The position numbers and the translations under genes are program-made. A stretch of 64,000 nt of DNA, taken from NCBI RefSeq assembly GCF_000400735.1, contig NZ_KE007367.1, forward strand, positions 747,935 to 811,934, given 5' to 3'. This stretch comes from Acinetobacter tandoii DSM 14970 = CIP 107469. GTDB taxonomy: Bacteria; Pseudomonadota; Gammaproteobacteria; Pseudomonadales; Moraxellaceae. Under the pieces are notes generated by a model, which was given only the letters and a program-made list of their open reading frames with translations, was not told the origin of the DNA and made no database searches. Below, in pieces: positions 27,188-37,492 of this stretch (positions within the stretch are counted from its first letter, which is position 1; each line of letters opens with the position of its first letter).

Positions 27188-27216
27188 AAAATACGCCTTA
27201 TTGCTACTTTTGACAA
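27188..27216 (-). promoter_or_regulatory. Promoter of the DAHP synthase leader transcript
   Basis: On the minus strand TTGTCA and TATTTT are separated by 17 bases, matching the sigma-70 consensus at 5 of 6 and 4 of 6 positions. The predicted start of transcription lies about 25 bases before the first leader peptide. Confidence 0.6.
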
Positions 27217-27286
27217 CCTTTATTTTTGGAAAAATAGTTATGTCTAGAGCAACTTTTACTTATCAATCAATTAAATGATCTTACTT

Positions 27287-28429
27287 TTAAATCCATCGCT
27301 TGAATTGCGTTTGCAGAGTCAACTTGAATTGTTCCTTCGAGCCATTTGGTAATGAACATTGGCCGAGTCGAACCCAAACACTTGCGAACTGTTTGATAAA
27401 ACTAGCTTCATTGTAGTGTACGCCATACTCAGCGCACAGGGCTTTAACCTTTGGTGCTACTTCTGCGTAACGGTTGGCAGGCATATCTGGAAAAAGGTGA
27501 TGCTCAATTTGATGGCTTAAGTTCCCACTTAGAATATGGAGCCATTTCGTACCTGAGAAATTACTCGAACCTCGAATCTGGCGTAAGTACCACTCCGCTC
27601 GAGTTTCATTTTCTGTATTGTCTAACTCAAAAGTTTCAGCATCTTCAGTAAAATGTCCATTAAAAATCACAGCGGATGCCCATAAACTACGGATCACATT
27701 GGCGACCGCATTCCCTGCCAAAACTGGAATGGCATTTGGCCCTGCAATTAAAGGAAAAAATACATAGTCTTTAATGACTTGGCGCTTTACTTTTTTACGT
27801 AATTTAATCGAATCTTGCCAAACTTCACGCCATGTCTTGGTTTTATATGCCAGCACATCTTCCAAATGTAAATTTTGTACGCCCACATACCATTCAAAAA
27901 AAATCATCAATTGGATGGCCAGCGGAATGTTGAATAAAAATCTTGGCTCCCAAGGTTGGCTTTCACTCACCCGAATCAGTCCATAGCCCACATCATGGTC
28001 TTTTCCAACAATATTGGTATAAGTATGGTGCACATAATTATGGGTATATTTCCAATCATCACCTGTTGCAATGGTATCCCAATCGTAATTTGCACCGTTT
28101 AAACTTGGGTCATTTAACCAGTCAAACTGACCATGCATGACGTTATGCCCTAATTCCATGTTTTCTACAATTTTGGAAATACCCAACAACCCAGTTCCCA
28201 ATAACCAAACAGGTGGTAACCAGCCCGCGACCATTAACATACCGCGTGAAGCAATTTCACTGTAGCGGACAAAATTTCGGATTTTGTAGATATAAGCAGC
28301 ATCTTGTTCACCTAAACTTTGCATTGTGTCACGGCGAATGACTTCGATTTTTTCTCCAAAAGACTGAATTTCTTCATCTGTAAGATAACGAGATTTAGTA
28401 TTACTTTGAAAATTAACGGGTTTATTCAT
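27287..28429 (-). CDS. Membrane fatty acid desaturase
   Basis: Di-iron acyl desaturase of 380 residues with the three histidine boxes H-N-V-M-H (95-99), H-N-Y-V-H-H (130-135) and H-Q-I-E-H-H (306-311) and hydrophobic segments between them. The H-Q-I-E-H-H box places it in the acyl-lipid or acyl-CoA front-end-like group often labelled linoleoyl-CoA or delta-9 desaturase in Acinetobacter. It introduces a double bond into membrane acyl chains and takes electrons from the reductase encoded 24 bases upstream, with which it forms an operon. Confidence 0.9.
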   Translation of the reverse strand: MNKPVNFQSNTKSRYLTDEEIQSFGEKIEVIRRDTMQSLGEQDAAYIYKIRNFVRYSEIASRGMLMVAGWLPPVWLLGTGLLGISKIVENMELGHNVMHGQFDWLNDPSLNGANYDWDTIATGDDWKYTHNYVHHTYTNIVGKDHDVGYGLIRVSESQPWEPRFLFNIPLAIQLMIFFEWYVGVQNLHLEDVLAYKTKTWREVWQDSIKLRKKVKRQVIKDYVFFPLIAGPNAIPVLAGNAVANVIRSLWASAVIFNGHFTEDAETFELDNTENETRAEWYLRQIRGSSNFSGTKWLHILSGNLSHQIEHHLFPDMPANRYAEVAPKVKALCAEYGVHYNEASFIKQFASVWVRLGQCSLPNGSKEQFKLTLQTQFKRWI

Positions 28430-28453
28430 TTTATTTGTCCCTACATTAAACTT

Positions 28454-29491
28454 TTATAAATTTATAACCACTGGGCTAATGGCCTGTGAAATACATAGTT
28501 TGATCTGTGTATTACTCTGCTCATCAATTTCACCTGTGAGTACATTTCGAACTACCCCCTGTACTTTGGTACAAGAACATGTATTACAAATACCCATACG
28601 GCAGCCATGTGCAGGTTTAAGCCCTGCTTTTTCAGCACTTTCTAATAAATTATCTGTCGCTAAAAATTCCTGCTGCGCACGTAGAAAAGTCACAGGTTGT
28701 GCTTCTAGTGATTGATCAATCTGGATTTTAAAATATTCCATCTTGAGTAAATGAGAGATGCTTTGATTGACGTAAAGCTGCTGCACACTTTGCATCATGT
28801 TGTGTGCACCACAGACATAACACTCACGGCGCTGATAGTCAGGTACAAGTTGCTGAAGTAGTTGCTCAGTTAAGTGCTGTGAATTTTGTAAAGTATTCAA
28901 TGGATGGTATTTAAACTGCGGATATTGTGCTGTTAAGGCTTCTAGTTCTGTGTGGTAGGCATTATCACGATTAAAATACAATAAATCGATTGGTTGTTCG
29001 GTACTTTTCAATGCCTGTTTGACTAAAGCGTAAATTGCAGTAATACCGCTTCCAGAGGCAAGGAATAGCATTGCTGTTCCAGAGCGTTGATTCAACACAA
29101 ACTCGCCTTGAGCTTGAGAGATTTCGACGACGGAACCTAATGCTGAATTTGTTAAAACGTTTGAAACAGTGCCTTGTTGTTTTACAGCAATTAGTACATC
29201 TCCATTGCCGAGGATATCGACTATAGAATAACTCCGCTGTTGTCGAACACCTGCAATTACAACCGTGATCAGCAGGCTTTGCCCTGACTGAGCTTTCTCT
29301 GGTCTAAAATTTTGATTTGGGCGTAACTGTAACTGAATAAAGTCAGCACTTAATACTTTGCGCGCAAAAAGCTGAGCTTTGACTCTTTTCCACGCCCAAG
29401 TCGGATGCACTTTTTCTGCGATGAAATCGACAAAATCTTCGCGTATCCATTCAGGCTTATATTGCACATGATTTCCCATAATTGTACTCAT
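28454..29491 (-). CDS. Ferredoxin-fused flavin reductase, electron donor to the desaturase
   Basis: A 345-residue protein with an FAD-binding reductase domain (R-S-Y-S-I near residue 90, then an NAD-binding part with L-A-S-G-S-G-I-T-A-I) and a C-terminal plant-type [2Fe-2S] domain with C-R-M-G-I-C-N-T-C near residue 305. It moves electrons from NAD(P)H to the desaturase encoded just downstream. I start it at the ATG at 29491; a TTG nine bases earlier and an ATG twelve bases later are possible. Confidence 0.9.
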   Translation of the reverse strand: MSTIMGNHVQYKPEWIREDFVDFIAEKVHPTWAWKRVKAQLFARKVLSADFIQLQLRPNQNFRPEKAQSGQSLLITVVIAGVRQQRSYSIVDILGNGDVLIAVKQQGTVSNVLTNSALGSVVEISQAQGEFVLNQRSGTAMLFLASGSGITAIYALVKQALKSTEQPIDLLYFNRDNAYHTELEALTAQYPQFKYHPLNTLQNSQHLTEQLLQQLVPDYQRRECYVCGAHNMMQSVQQLYVNQSISHLLKMEYFKIQIDQSLEAQPVTFLRAQQEFLATDNLLESAEKAGLKPAHGCRMGICNTCSCTKVQGVVRNVLTGEIDEQSNTQIKLCISQAISPVVINL

Positions 29492-29683
29492 CTGAATCAA
29501 TCTATATTTTTATACAACTGTCTTTTATTGCTGCGTTAACAATAGATTTAACTGATTCAGGGCTCTATGTCAGATGAGGACAAAACATATCATTTGGCAT
29601 TTATTATCATTTTCTGTCTAACAAAATGTCATTTCTTGCCAATTTAGACGTTCAAAATAGCAATATTGATGTAGAACAAATAA

Positions 29684-29710
29684 AAAAGACCAAGCTTTTG
29701 CTTGGTCTTT
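29684..29710. terminator. Terminator downstream of the formaldehyde dehydrogenase gene
   Basis: AAGACCAAG and CTTGGTCTT with a CTTTTG loop. On the minus strand a T-rich stretch follows, so it ends the frmA transcript. Confidence 0.8.
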
Positions 29711-29728
29711 AGTCGTCACTAGGTGAAT

Positions 29729-30862
<1,134 letters not shown>

Positions 30863-30965
30863 TCAATATTTAACAGATGAACTACAGTAACCGCTTTTTA
30901 AACCTTAATACAACCATAACAGCATGATAATATGTATTTATATTGGTAATAATGAATTAGAAAAA

Positions 30966-32519
30966 ATGCAGAAAAATACCAGGTACTTCTCCTTATTATT
31001 ATGTGCAAGCATGAGTTCACTGACTGCTTGTAGTCTCCCTCAAAACGAAGCCAAAAAACAATCTGCATCAGACTACCACACGGAACATTGGATACAACGC
31101 CAAAATATTGATGCCCAACTCAAACAAGGTCTTACAGCCTATTTAGCATTAGATGATGCATTTATGAGTATTGCATCACGTATTTACCTAATACGCGATG
31201 CGAAACATACCCTCGATTTGCAATATTATATTTGGGAAAATGACTCATTAGGCCACATGATGCTGGCTGAACTGTTAAAAGCAGCAGACCGCGGTGTTAA
31301 AGTCCGCCTTATGATTGATGATCAAAATGGCACCAAATTAGATCCATTACTGAAAAAGTTAGTTGCACACCCAAATTTTGAAATCAGACTCTACAACCCT
31401 TATAAATATCGACATTTTAGGGCTATTGATTATGCTTTTCGGTTGAAACAGATCAATCATCGTATGCATAACAAACTCATTATTGCTGATGGTGCCATTG
31501 CAGTGACTGGAGGACGCAATATTAGCCGTGAATATTTTGATGCAGGTCAAGATTTTCAATTTACTGACATGGACATCCTGTTTTTTGGTAATGCAGTAAA
31601 ATCTGCCAATCAAATTTTCATTAACTTCTGGAATAGTAACCTGAGTTATTCAGTACAACAACTGATTGGGGTCGAATCGGCTGATGATTTGGATCTGCTT
31701 CGTAAAAGTTATGCGATGAACGATCATGGAAAAGAACGGTTCATTAACCAACTAGATTTGGCACAGAAACAAATCATGGCGCAATTGCAGGAACGTCAGG
31801 TTGAATGGGTTAAAGCCCAATTCTTGGCTGATTATCCTGAAAAAACGCTTGGCGACATTGCTCAAGATAAATTGCTGTATTCTCAACTCAAACATGCAAT
31901 GGGTATTCCTAAAGAACATTTGGAATTGGTATCAGCTTATTTTGTGCCCTCTAAAGATGGTGCTGCTTTTCTTGCAGATCTTTCACATCAAAATATTAAA
32001 GTTCGTGTTTTAACCAATTCTTTTTTAGCTAATGATGTGGCTTTGGTCCATGCTTTCTATCAAAAATATCGGAAAGAGCTGCTTAAAAATGGCATTCAAC
32101 TTTATGAGTTTAAACCAGATATTCAACGAAAACAGCGTACTTGGTATGAGGTATTAACAGGTAATGCAATTCCTGCCAAAGGGAAAAGTTCGTCAAGATT
32201 ACATGCCAAATTTTTTGACGTAGATGGCAAAGTTTTTATTGGTTCATTTAATTTTGACCCTCGTTCAGTGAACTTAAATACTGAGGTTGGATTGGTGGTC
32301 GAATCTGAACATTTACAAAACCAAGTCACAAGTGCGATGGATCACTATTTACCGCAAATTGCATACGAACTAAAACTTAATCCTCAAGGTGAAATTATTT
32401 GGTTAGAACATCATGAAAATGGGCAAATAACTGAATATCATGTTGATCCGCACACCACAAAGTTTCAACGTTTCACTTTTAAGAGTTTGTCCTACTTACC
32501 CATTGAATGGATGACGTAA
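30966..32519 (+). CDS. Phospholipase D-like lipoprotein (cardiolipin synthase C type)
   Basis: A 517-residue protein with two HKD motifs: H-N-K-L-I-I-A-D in the first half and H-A-K-F-F-D-V-D in the second, each followed by a G-G-R-N or G-S-F-N segment. The domain order fits YmdC/ClsC-type cardiolipin synthases. The ATG at 30966 is chosen over an upstream start because it begins a lipoprotein signal peptide ending L-T-A-C (lipidated Cys22), so it should sit in the cell envelope. E. coli ClsC works with a partner protein, YmdB; no such gene is nearby. Confidence 0.87.
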   Translation: MQKNTRYFSLLLCASMSSLTACSLPQNEAKKQSASDYHTEHWIQRQNIDAQLKQGLTAYLALDDAFMSIASRIYLIRDAKHTLDLQYYIWENDSLGHMMLAELLKAADRGVKVRLMIDDQNGTKLDPLLKKLVAHPNFEIRLYNPYKYRHFRAIDYAFRLKQINHRMHNKLIIADGAIAVTGGRNISREYFDAGQDFQFTDMDILFFGNAVKSANQIFINFWNSNLSYSVQQLIGVESADDLDLLRKSYAMNDHGKERFINQLDLAQKQIMAQLQERQVEWVKAQFLADYPEKTLGDIAQDKLLYSQLKHAMGIPKEHLELVSAYFVPSKDGAAFLADLSHQNIKVRVLTNSFLANDVALVHAFYQKYRKELLKNGIQLYEFKPDIQRKQRTWYEVLTGNAIPAKGKSSSRLHAKFFDVDGKVFIGSFNFDPRSVNLNTEVGLVVESEHLQNQVTSAMDHYLPQIAYELKLNPQGEIIWLEHHENGQITEYHVDPHTTKFQRFTFKSLSYLPIEWMT

Positions 32520-32560
32520 TGACAAAATCATTACATCTCATACATTTTCTCATCAAAAAA

Positions 32561-34003
32561 TTAATTCCGTTGCATTTCATTCTTATTAATCAACATTTTG
32601 GGATTTGGTTTTTCATGATCAAAACTAAAACTATCCATCACTTGCGCAATGATCTCAAATATTTGGGGATTCATGCACTGCGCAACATTAAAACGCATTA
32701 AATGTTTTGCACCTTCTGATTGGCTAAATGCATGCCCTGGAGCAAGAATTAATCCACGTTTTAGACATCGTCTAGATAATTCTGCTGCATCAATCTCTGA
32801 AGGAAGTTTACACCATAAGAAAATTCCAGCTTTGGGAATAAGTACAGGTTCTATATGCAGTTGCCTTAATCGTTGAATACATAACCCCATACTGGTATTG
32901 AGTTTCTTTTTTAATGACTCGATATGTTTTAAATACTGACTGTCCATGAGTGCAGAAAATATGATTTCTGCATTCAAATGTCCACTACTAAAATTAGTTG
33001 CTATTTTTAAATCAATATATTTTTCAATATCTTGTTGACTAGAAACAATATAACCACAGCGAAGTGAAGCGGTTAAAGTTTTAGAAAAACTACCGATTTG
33101 AATCACCCGCCCTAAACCCATAAGTGTGCAATAACGAGGTGCGGGAACATATTCAAACTCTGAAAAAATATCATCTTCTACAATCATTAGATTCGCTTGA
33201 TCCGCTAATTTGGCAACTTGATAGGCTCGTTGTATGGATAAGGTCGCACCAGTTGGATTATGAATTCCAGAATTGGTTAAATAAAGCTTGGGCTGATATT
33301 GTAAGGCTTGTTCGAAACGTTCAATATCAGGACCTTGGGCTGTAAATGGAATTGCAATTGCCTGTAAATGGTGGGCTTGAATCAATGCCTGAAAATTAAA
33401 ATAGCATGGATCATCGACTAGAATGACATCCCCAGCTTTCAAATGTACACGAAAAATTAGGTCTATAGACTGAGTACCAGAATCTGTAATTAAGATTTGT
33501 GAGGGTTCAACTTGTATTTCATATTGATTATTTTTACGGGCAATCCATTGTCTTAAGCCCATATGACCTTGCGGTACAGGATATTCTACCAGCATCTTTA
33601 AAGATGATTTCGCTGCATGTTTTAAAGCTTTACGCAAGCTGCTTTCAGGCATCCACTCTGGAGGTAACCAGCCGCAACCAGGTTTAAGCGTTTCCTCATT
33701 CGCATCCAAAGATTGGCGTGAAATCCATAAAGGATTAATTTCTCGATCATATTGAACATGATGCTCTGCTATTTTCTTCGCTTGCATCTGTCCTTTAACA
33801 TAAAACCCAGAACCCGCTCTTGCCTCAAGTACCCCCTCTGTAACTAAGCGTGCATATGCTTCCACCACTGTCGAAATTGAAAAATTCATATCCTGCGATA
33901 AACGCCGTACCGAAGGTAAGCGTGCTCCAGCAACAAAACGTTGGTTTGAAATTTGGGATTTGATTTTTTCAATCACAATATCAATTTTGCTGTGTGTATG
34001 CAT
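32561..34003 (-). CDS. MocR-type regulator (GntR helix-turn-helix plus aminotransferase domain)
   Basis: A 480-residue regulator. Residues 1-75 form a GntR winged helix (R-L-P-S-V-R-R-L-S-Q-D-M-N-F-S-I-S-T-V). The rest is a fold-type I aminotransferase domain with the PLP lysine in I-G-S-F-S-K-T-L-T-A-S-L-R and N-P-T-G-A-T-L before it. MocR proteins often control a divergent gene, and here an EamA-type transporter gene lies divergently 141 bases away with an inverted repeat between. The effector is likely PLP or an amino acid adduct, but this is not shown. Confidence 0.9.
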   Translation of the reverse strand: MHTHSKIDIVIEKIKSQISNQRFVAGARLPSVRRLSQDMNFSISTVVEAYARLVTEGVLEARAGSGFYVKGQMQAKKIAEHHVQYDREINPLWISRQSLDANEETLKPGCGWLPPEWMPESSLRKALKHAAKSSLKMLVEYPVPQGHMGLRQWIARKNNQYEIQVEPSQILITDSGTQSIDLIFRVHLKAGDVILVDDPCYFNFQALIQAHHLQAIAIPFTAQGPDIERFEQALQYQPKLYLTNSGIHNPTGATLSIQRAYQVAKLADQANLMIVEDDIFSEFEYVPAPRYCTLMGLGRVIQIGSFSKTLTASLRCGYIVSSQQDIEKYIDLKIATNFSSGHLNAEIIFSALMDSQYLKHIESLKKKLNTSMGLCIQRLRQLHIEPVLIPKAGIFLWCKLPSEIDAAELSRRCLKRGLILAPGHAFSQSEGAKHLMRFNVAQCMNPQIFEIIAQVMDSFSFDHEKPNPKMLINKNEMQRN

Positions 34004-34052
34004 GATGGCTAAATATTCAACTTAATCGATTTCTGACAGTAGGAATTGTATA

Positions 34053-34080
34053 CCAATACAGTTATTTAAAATTGTACTGG
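34053..34080. promoter_or_regulatory. Inverted repeat between the MocR regulator and the EamA transporter
   Basis: CCAATACAGT at 34053-34062 and ATTGTACTGG at 34071-34080 form an inverted repeat matching at 8 of 10 positions. A further ATTGTA half-site flanks it on each side (about 34045 and 34081). The position in a divergent regulator/transporter gap makes it a candidate operator. Confidence 0.45.
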
Positions 34081-34144
34081 ATTGTATCTGTTTAGAGCTT
34101 CCCATTTGGCATGTAATTGAATCATAGAAAAATGAGATTTAAGC

Positions 34145-35008
34145 ATGAAGCAAAGTAATATGGGTTGGATACATGGCTTTCTAGGTATGGTCATTTTCGC
34201 GGGTTCTATGCCTGCTACACGTCTTGCTGTGGTGGGATTCAGTCCAGAATTTCTCACAGGCGCTCGTGCTGTGATAGCTGGTGGACTCGCAATGTTATGC
34301 CTTCTATTATTTAAACAACCCTTTCCAACCCTTAAACAAATCAAATCTTTAATTGTAATTGCATTGGGCGTTGTGTTCGGTTTTCCCTTTTTCACAGCAC
34401 TTGCTTTAGAACACATAACTGCGGCACGTGCTCTTGTTTTCGTGGCATTACTCCCTTTAGCAACTGCTATTTTTGCCTTGTTACGTGCAGGCGAAAGACC
34501 TTCAAGTAAATTTTGGCTTTCTGCAATCATAGGCAGCAGCTTTGTTGCCATATTTATGTGGTTTCAAGATCAGCAAAGTTTTCATCTTAGCAGTGATCTA
34601 TATATGCTTATTGCTGTATTGGTTTGTGGTTTAGGTTATGCCGAAGGTGGACAACTCTCAAAACAGCTTGGTGGTTGGCAAGTCATTTGCTGGGCATTGA
34701 TTATTGCTTTACCTTTAATGTTGCTGTTATTTGGCATTTATTATCCTAAAAATTGGGCATCAATTCCTGTTACAGCATACGCAGGATTGTTCTATGTTTC
34801 CCTTTTTAGCATGCTGATTGGTTTTGTTTTTTGGTACAAAGGTTTGGCATTAGGCGGCGTTGCACGTGTTGGGCAAATTCAACTTTTACAACCTTTTTTG
34901 GGGCTCATACTTTGTACTCTAGTACTTCATGAATCTATCGATTTTGCCATGATTTTCGTGTGTTTCGCCGTCATTATATGTGTCTTCTATGCCAAAAAGT
35001 ATGCCTAA
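34145..35008 (+). CDS. EamA/DMT-family transporter
   Basis: Inner-membrane protein of 287 residues with ten hydrophobic segments arranged as two EamA repeats (first ending near residue 135, second starting with L-Y-M-L-I-A-V-L-V-C-G-L-G-Y-A). Members export amino acids or metabolites; the substrate is unknown. It is divergent from the MocR regulator, which is the usual partner arrangement for such exporters. Confidence 0.87.
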   Translation: MKQSNMGWIHGFLGMVIFAGSMPATRLAVVGFSPEFLTGARAVIAGGLAMLCLLLFKQPFPTLKQIKSLIVIALGVVFGFPFFTALALEHITAARALVFVALLPLATAIFALLRAGERPSSKFWLSAIIGSSFVAIFMWFQDQQSFHLSSDLYMLIAVLVCGLGYAEGGQLSKQLGGWQVICWALIIALPLMLLLFGIYYPKNWASIPVTAYAGLFYVSLFSMLIGFVFWYKGLALGGVARVGQIQLLQPFLGLILCTLVLHESIDFAMIFVCFAVIICVFYAKKYA

Positions 35009-35041
35009 GACTCTAGGCTCTAACTTGAAAGATACATCTAT

Positions 35042-35632
35042 TTAAATTAAACCAATTTTTTGGAAAAGCTGTTCATAGGCTTCAGCTTTTTTCTCTAATG
35101 CTAATGGGTACGCGCGCGAAGATGATGGCATTCGAGATAAAGTTAACTCCCGATCTGCAAAAAATGTCTGTGAACTTGTCCCAATTATAGGTTTTTCCGT
35201 GCCTTCAGGCATGGATAACATAAGCGTGTCGGTCGCTTTATCCCCTGTAGTGACAATGTTTTGACAAAAAGGAATCTTGGCTAATAAGGTCGTTAGATCG
35301 GTCGGAGTTTCTATATGCAAAAATTTATCTGAGGCATTATCTTTTAAACGAACAACTTGATATGCCGTATCAAAAATAGCGATCCCTTTTTCAGTTAAGA
35401 AATCACGGATTTGCTGCTCATAAAAATTCTTATTTGGAAGATCTAGAAAATACGCTTTGTCTTGAAAAAAGATAAGACCAAAGATTCGCCACATGTCGTT
35501 CTGATAATTCGGATAATAAAAATCCATTTTCCAACGTGTTTTCGGTGGTGGAAAACTGCCCAGCATCAGTAATTTTGCATTTGCTGGTAAAAATGGTTCG
35601 AGTGGGTGAGTTTCTATTTTAAATTCAGACAT
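35042..35632 (-). CDS. Uracil-DNA-glycosylase-superfamily protein (Mug/hypoxanthine-glycosylase-like)
   Basis: A 196-residue protein starting with a UDG-fold motif L-L-M-L-G-S-F-P-P-P-K-T-R-W, followed by F-Y-Y-P-N-Y-Q-N-D-M-W-R-I-F and a late S-S-S-R-A-Y segment that fits the minor-groove loop. This arrangement occurs in the DNA-deoxyinosine glycosylase branch of the superfamily. It would remove deaminated bases from DNA. It is a single gene. The exact base specificity cannot be read here. Confidence 0.75.
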   Translation of the reverse strand: MSEFKIETHPLEPFLPANAKLLMLGSFPPPKTRWKMDFYYPNYQNDMWRIFGLIFFQDKAYFLDLPNKNFYEQQIRDFLTEKGIAIFDTAYQVVRLKDNASDKFLHIETPTDLTTLLAKIPFCQNIVTTGDKATDTLMLSMPEGTEKPIIGTSSQTFFADRELTLSRMPSSSRAYPLALEKKAEAYEQLFQKIGLI

Positions 35633-35994
35633 TTAGTTCAATATAAAAAAGAGTTTTTTACTCACCAATCTTAGCATAATTGTATGAAATTTATCGAATG
35701 AGCTTTTCAGATTTTTGAGTTCTAAAAAATCATTCACAATATTTATTTTTAATTGATAGACTAATTCGCTTAAATGACATTGATTTGAAAAGTAATTTTA
35801 ACTTTATAGTATCTGTTATTCTTCTGTTTTAGAATGATCAGCATACGCATGATTACTAACTATACCCCTGCTGCATCTGAAATCATGAAGATACCGATAG
35901 CTACAAAATAGATTAGAAACTACCGAGTCTTTTTTATTGCCATTAATGAAGTAAATCCTATCAAGAGCTCTAATTAATCATTTACGATGAATTA
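35633..35994. other. Intergenic stretch without a recognisable gene
   Basis: About 360 AT-rich bases at the left border of the accessory region. I find no reading frame with a ribosome site and no clear hairpin. The GC content falls here relative to the glycosylase gene. Confidence 0.6.
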
Positions 35995-36606
35995 TTACTT
36001 TTCATCTATCATTTCTAAGGCTCTTTTCACGTCTCCAACTTCTATAAAATCTAGAGCAAACTCATTCATTAACAAGTTGCATAGAAACTTTCTTACTATT
36101 ATTGACTGAAGGGGGCTAAATAAAATTAATGATTCACGACTAGCTTCTTCCATTAACAATCTAGAAAGCCAACTATCAAAAGCCACTCCTTTAAAATACT
36201 CTAGGTTTGAAGCCAAATATAAAATTAAGGCTGGGGTGTAAAATATATATGCTTCAGGTGTAATGAAGTAAAATCCATTTGCATATTTATTCAAATAATC
36301 AAAAGGAACCTCTTCCCATGTTTGGTAATGATTATAAACACGTTTCCCTTCACTAATTGCTAAAATTAAATCTCTTTTCTCATCATCTAATAAGTCACTG
36401 TTTTTTATTTCACTGAGTAAATTACTCTTTGAAAAGTAACCTATACTATTCTTATCATAAGGATGTTGATGTGGATACTTTCTTAAGTAACTCGTATCTG
36501 CAAAGTCTTCTTCTAGAAGCGTAAATCTATCTTCTAACTGAACATCATCAAAAGCATCACGCAACTCTTGAATAAAAATTTGGTCTACTTGAGATAACTC
36601 GTACAT
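35995..36606 (-). CDS. Hypothetical protein, possibly DUF6714-like
   Basis: A cytosolic acidic protein of 203 residues. I start it at 36606, where GGGGGT precedes the ATG; a reading with 27 more residues exists but has no ribosome site. The middle contains W-E-E-V-P-F-D-Y-L and F-Y-F-I-T-P-E-A-Y-I-F-Y-T-P-A-L, a pattern seen in small orphan families such as DUF6714. The function is unknown. Low GC and the lack of partners suggest a gene acquired by transfer; immunity-type roles are possible but unproven. Confidence 0.65.
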   Translation of the reverse strand: MYELSQVDQIFIQELRDAFDDVQLEDRFTLLEEDFADTSYLRKYPHQHPYDKNSIGYFSKSNLLSEIKNSDLLDDEKRDLILAISEGKRVYNHYQTWEEVPFDYLNKYANGFYFITPEAYIFYTPALILYLASNLEYFKGVAFDSWLSRLLMEEASRESLILFSPLQSIIVRKFLCNLLMNEFALDFIEVGDVKRALEMIDEK

Positions 36607-36973
36607 TTTACCCCCAATTTCTAGGATCTTATTCTTACTGTAAAATAGTAAATATACTAAATCAGGAGAACCAACAAGAATTTTCATTTCTTCTTAATTC
36701 CACTTAAGTTTCAACCTCTAGATTTAATTAATCTATAAAATTACCCCGAGTGAATGCTTAAATGGATTTTTAGAAATGATCTTTACCATCTCTATTGTGA
36801 GTCAAATAAATAAGCAAAATAGTTATTGTGAGTGCGGTTACTTTCAAATAAGTGAATAAAATTATTTAAAGCAATATATATCAAATTTGGATCTTGGTTC
36901 ATATTAATACTTTGCTTATTTTCAGCTACTGTAAAAAAAGAACCAATTTCACTTTTAACTTTAACAAGTCAAC
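36607..36973. other. Intergenic stretch without a recognisable gene
   Basis: About 370 bases, very AT-rich. No coding frame, repeat or terminator could be supported. Confidence 0.55.
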
Positions 36974-37429
36974 TCAAAATTTCTTAGATACGGTTGGATA
37001 AACAGGTACGCGAAGTTCTTTTCGATTCTCGTTTAAACCATCAATATCTGATTGGTTGATTTCACTGATCGTTGAATTTACAAGAGACCACACTAATTCT
37101 TTTTCTTCTTCTGTAGTCCGAGTCGAACTCCAGTCCATGTTCGAGTTAGTGTAAGTCGAATAAATAGGTTTATCACTGTCCTTCACACGAATAAAAACAG
37201 CAGCTATTGTTTGATTATTAGTAATACTTGAATTGTAATTGATTGAGACACTAGCTTTGGCTTTTTCTAACAGTTCACAAACTTCATCATAGTTTTCAAA
37301 ACTAAATCCATCTTCCTGAATTTGATCAGATAACTCATCATTTGCATGATAGTTAATCGTACATTCTTCAGCAGCAAAACTATTTTGTACAAGTAACGCG
37401 AAAGTAAATCCTAACAAAACCTTTTTCAT
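36974..37429 (-). CDS. Secreted hypothetical protein, 151 residues
   Basis: It begins with a clear signal peptide (M-K-K-V-L-L-G-F-T-F-A-L-L-V-Q-N-S-F-A-A, cleavage after F-A-A or A-A-E). The mature part is about 130 residues, acidic, with two cysteines (E-E-C-T-I and E-V-C-E-L) that may pair in the periplasm, and ends with V-P-V-Y-P-T-V-S-K-K-F. I do not recognise the family. It lies just upstream of the insertion sequence, whose left end is 63 bases from its start codon, so its promoter region may have been altered. Confidence 0.65.
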   Translation of the reverse strand: MKKVLLGFTFALLVQNSFAAEECTINYHANDELSDQIQEDGFSFENYDEVCELLEKAKASVSINYNSSITNNQTIAAVFIRVKDSDKPIYSTYTNSNMDWSSTRTTEEEKELVWSLVNSTISEINQSDIDGLNENRKELRVPVYPTVSKKF

Positions 37430-37483
37430 AAAATTATTCTCAAGTAATAAAAAAACTAATCAAAATCCACCTCCCAAAGGATA

Positions 37484-37492
37484 ACTTCAAAT
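37484..37492 (+). repeat. Left copy of the 9-bp target-site duplication
   Basis: ACTTCAAAT directly precedes the insertion sequence and is repeated exactly at 38532-38540. Confidence 0.9.

Noticed and set aside
35995..36606. Toxin/immunity interpretation of the DUF6714-like protein
   Set aside because: No toxin, delivery domain or repeat element is nearby, so only a plain hypothetical call is supported.
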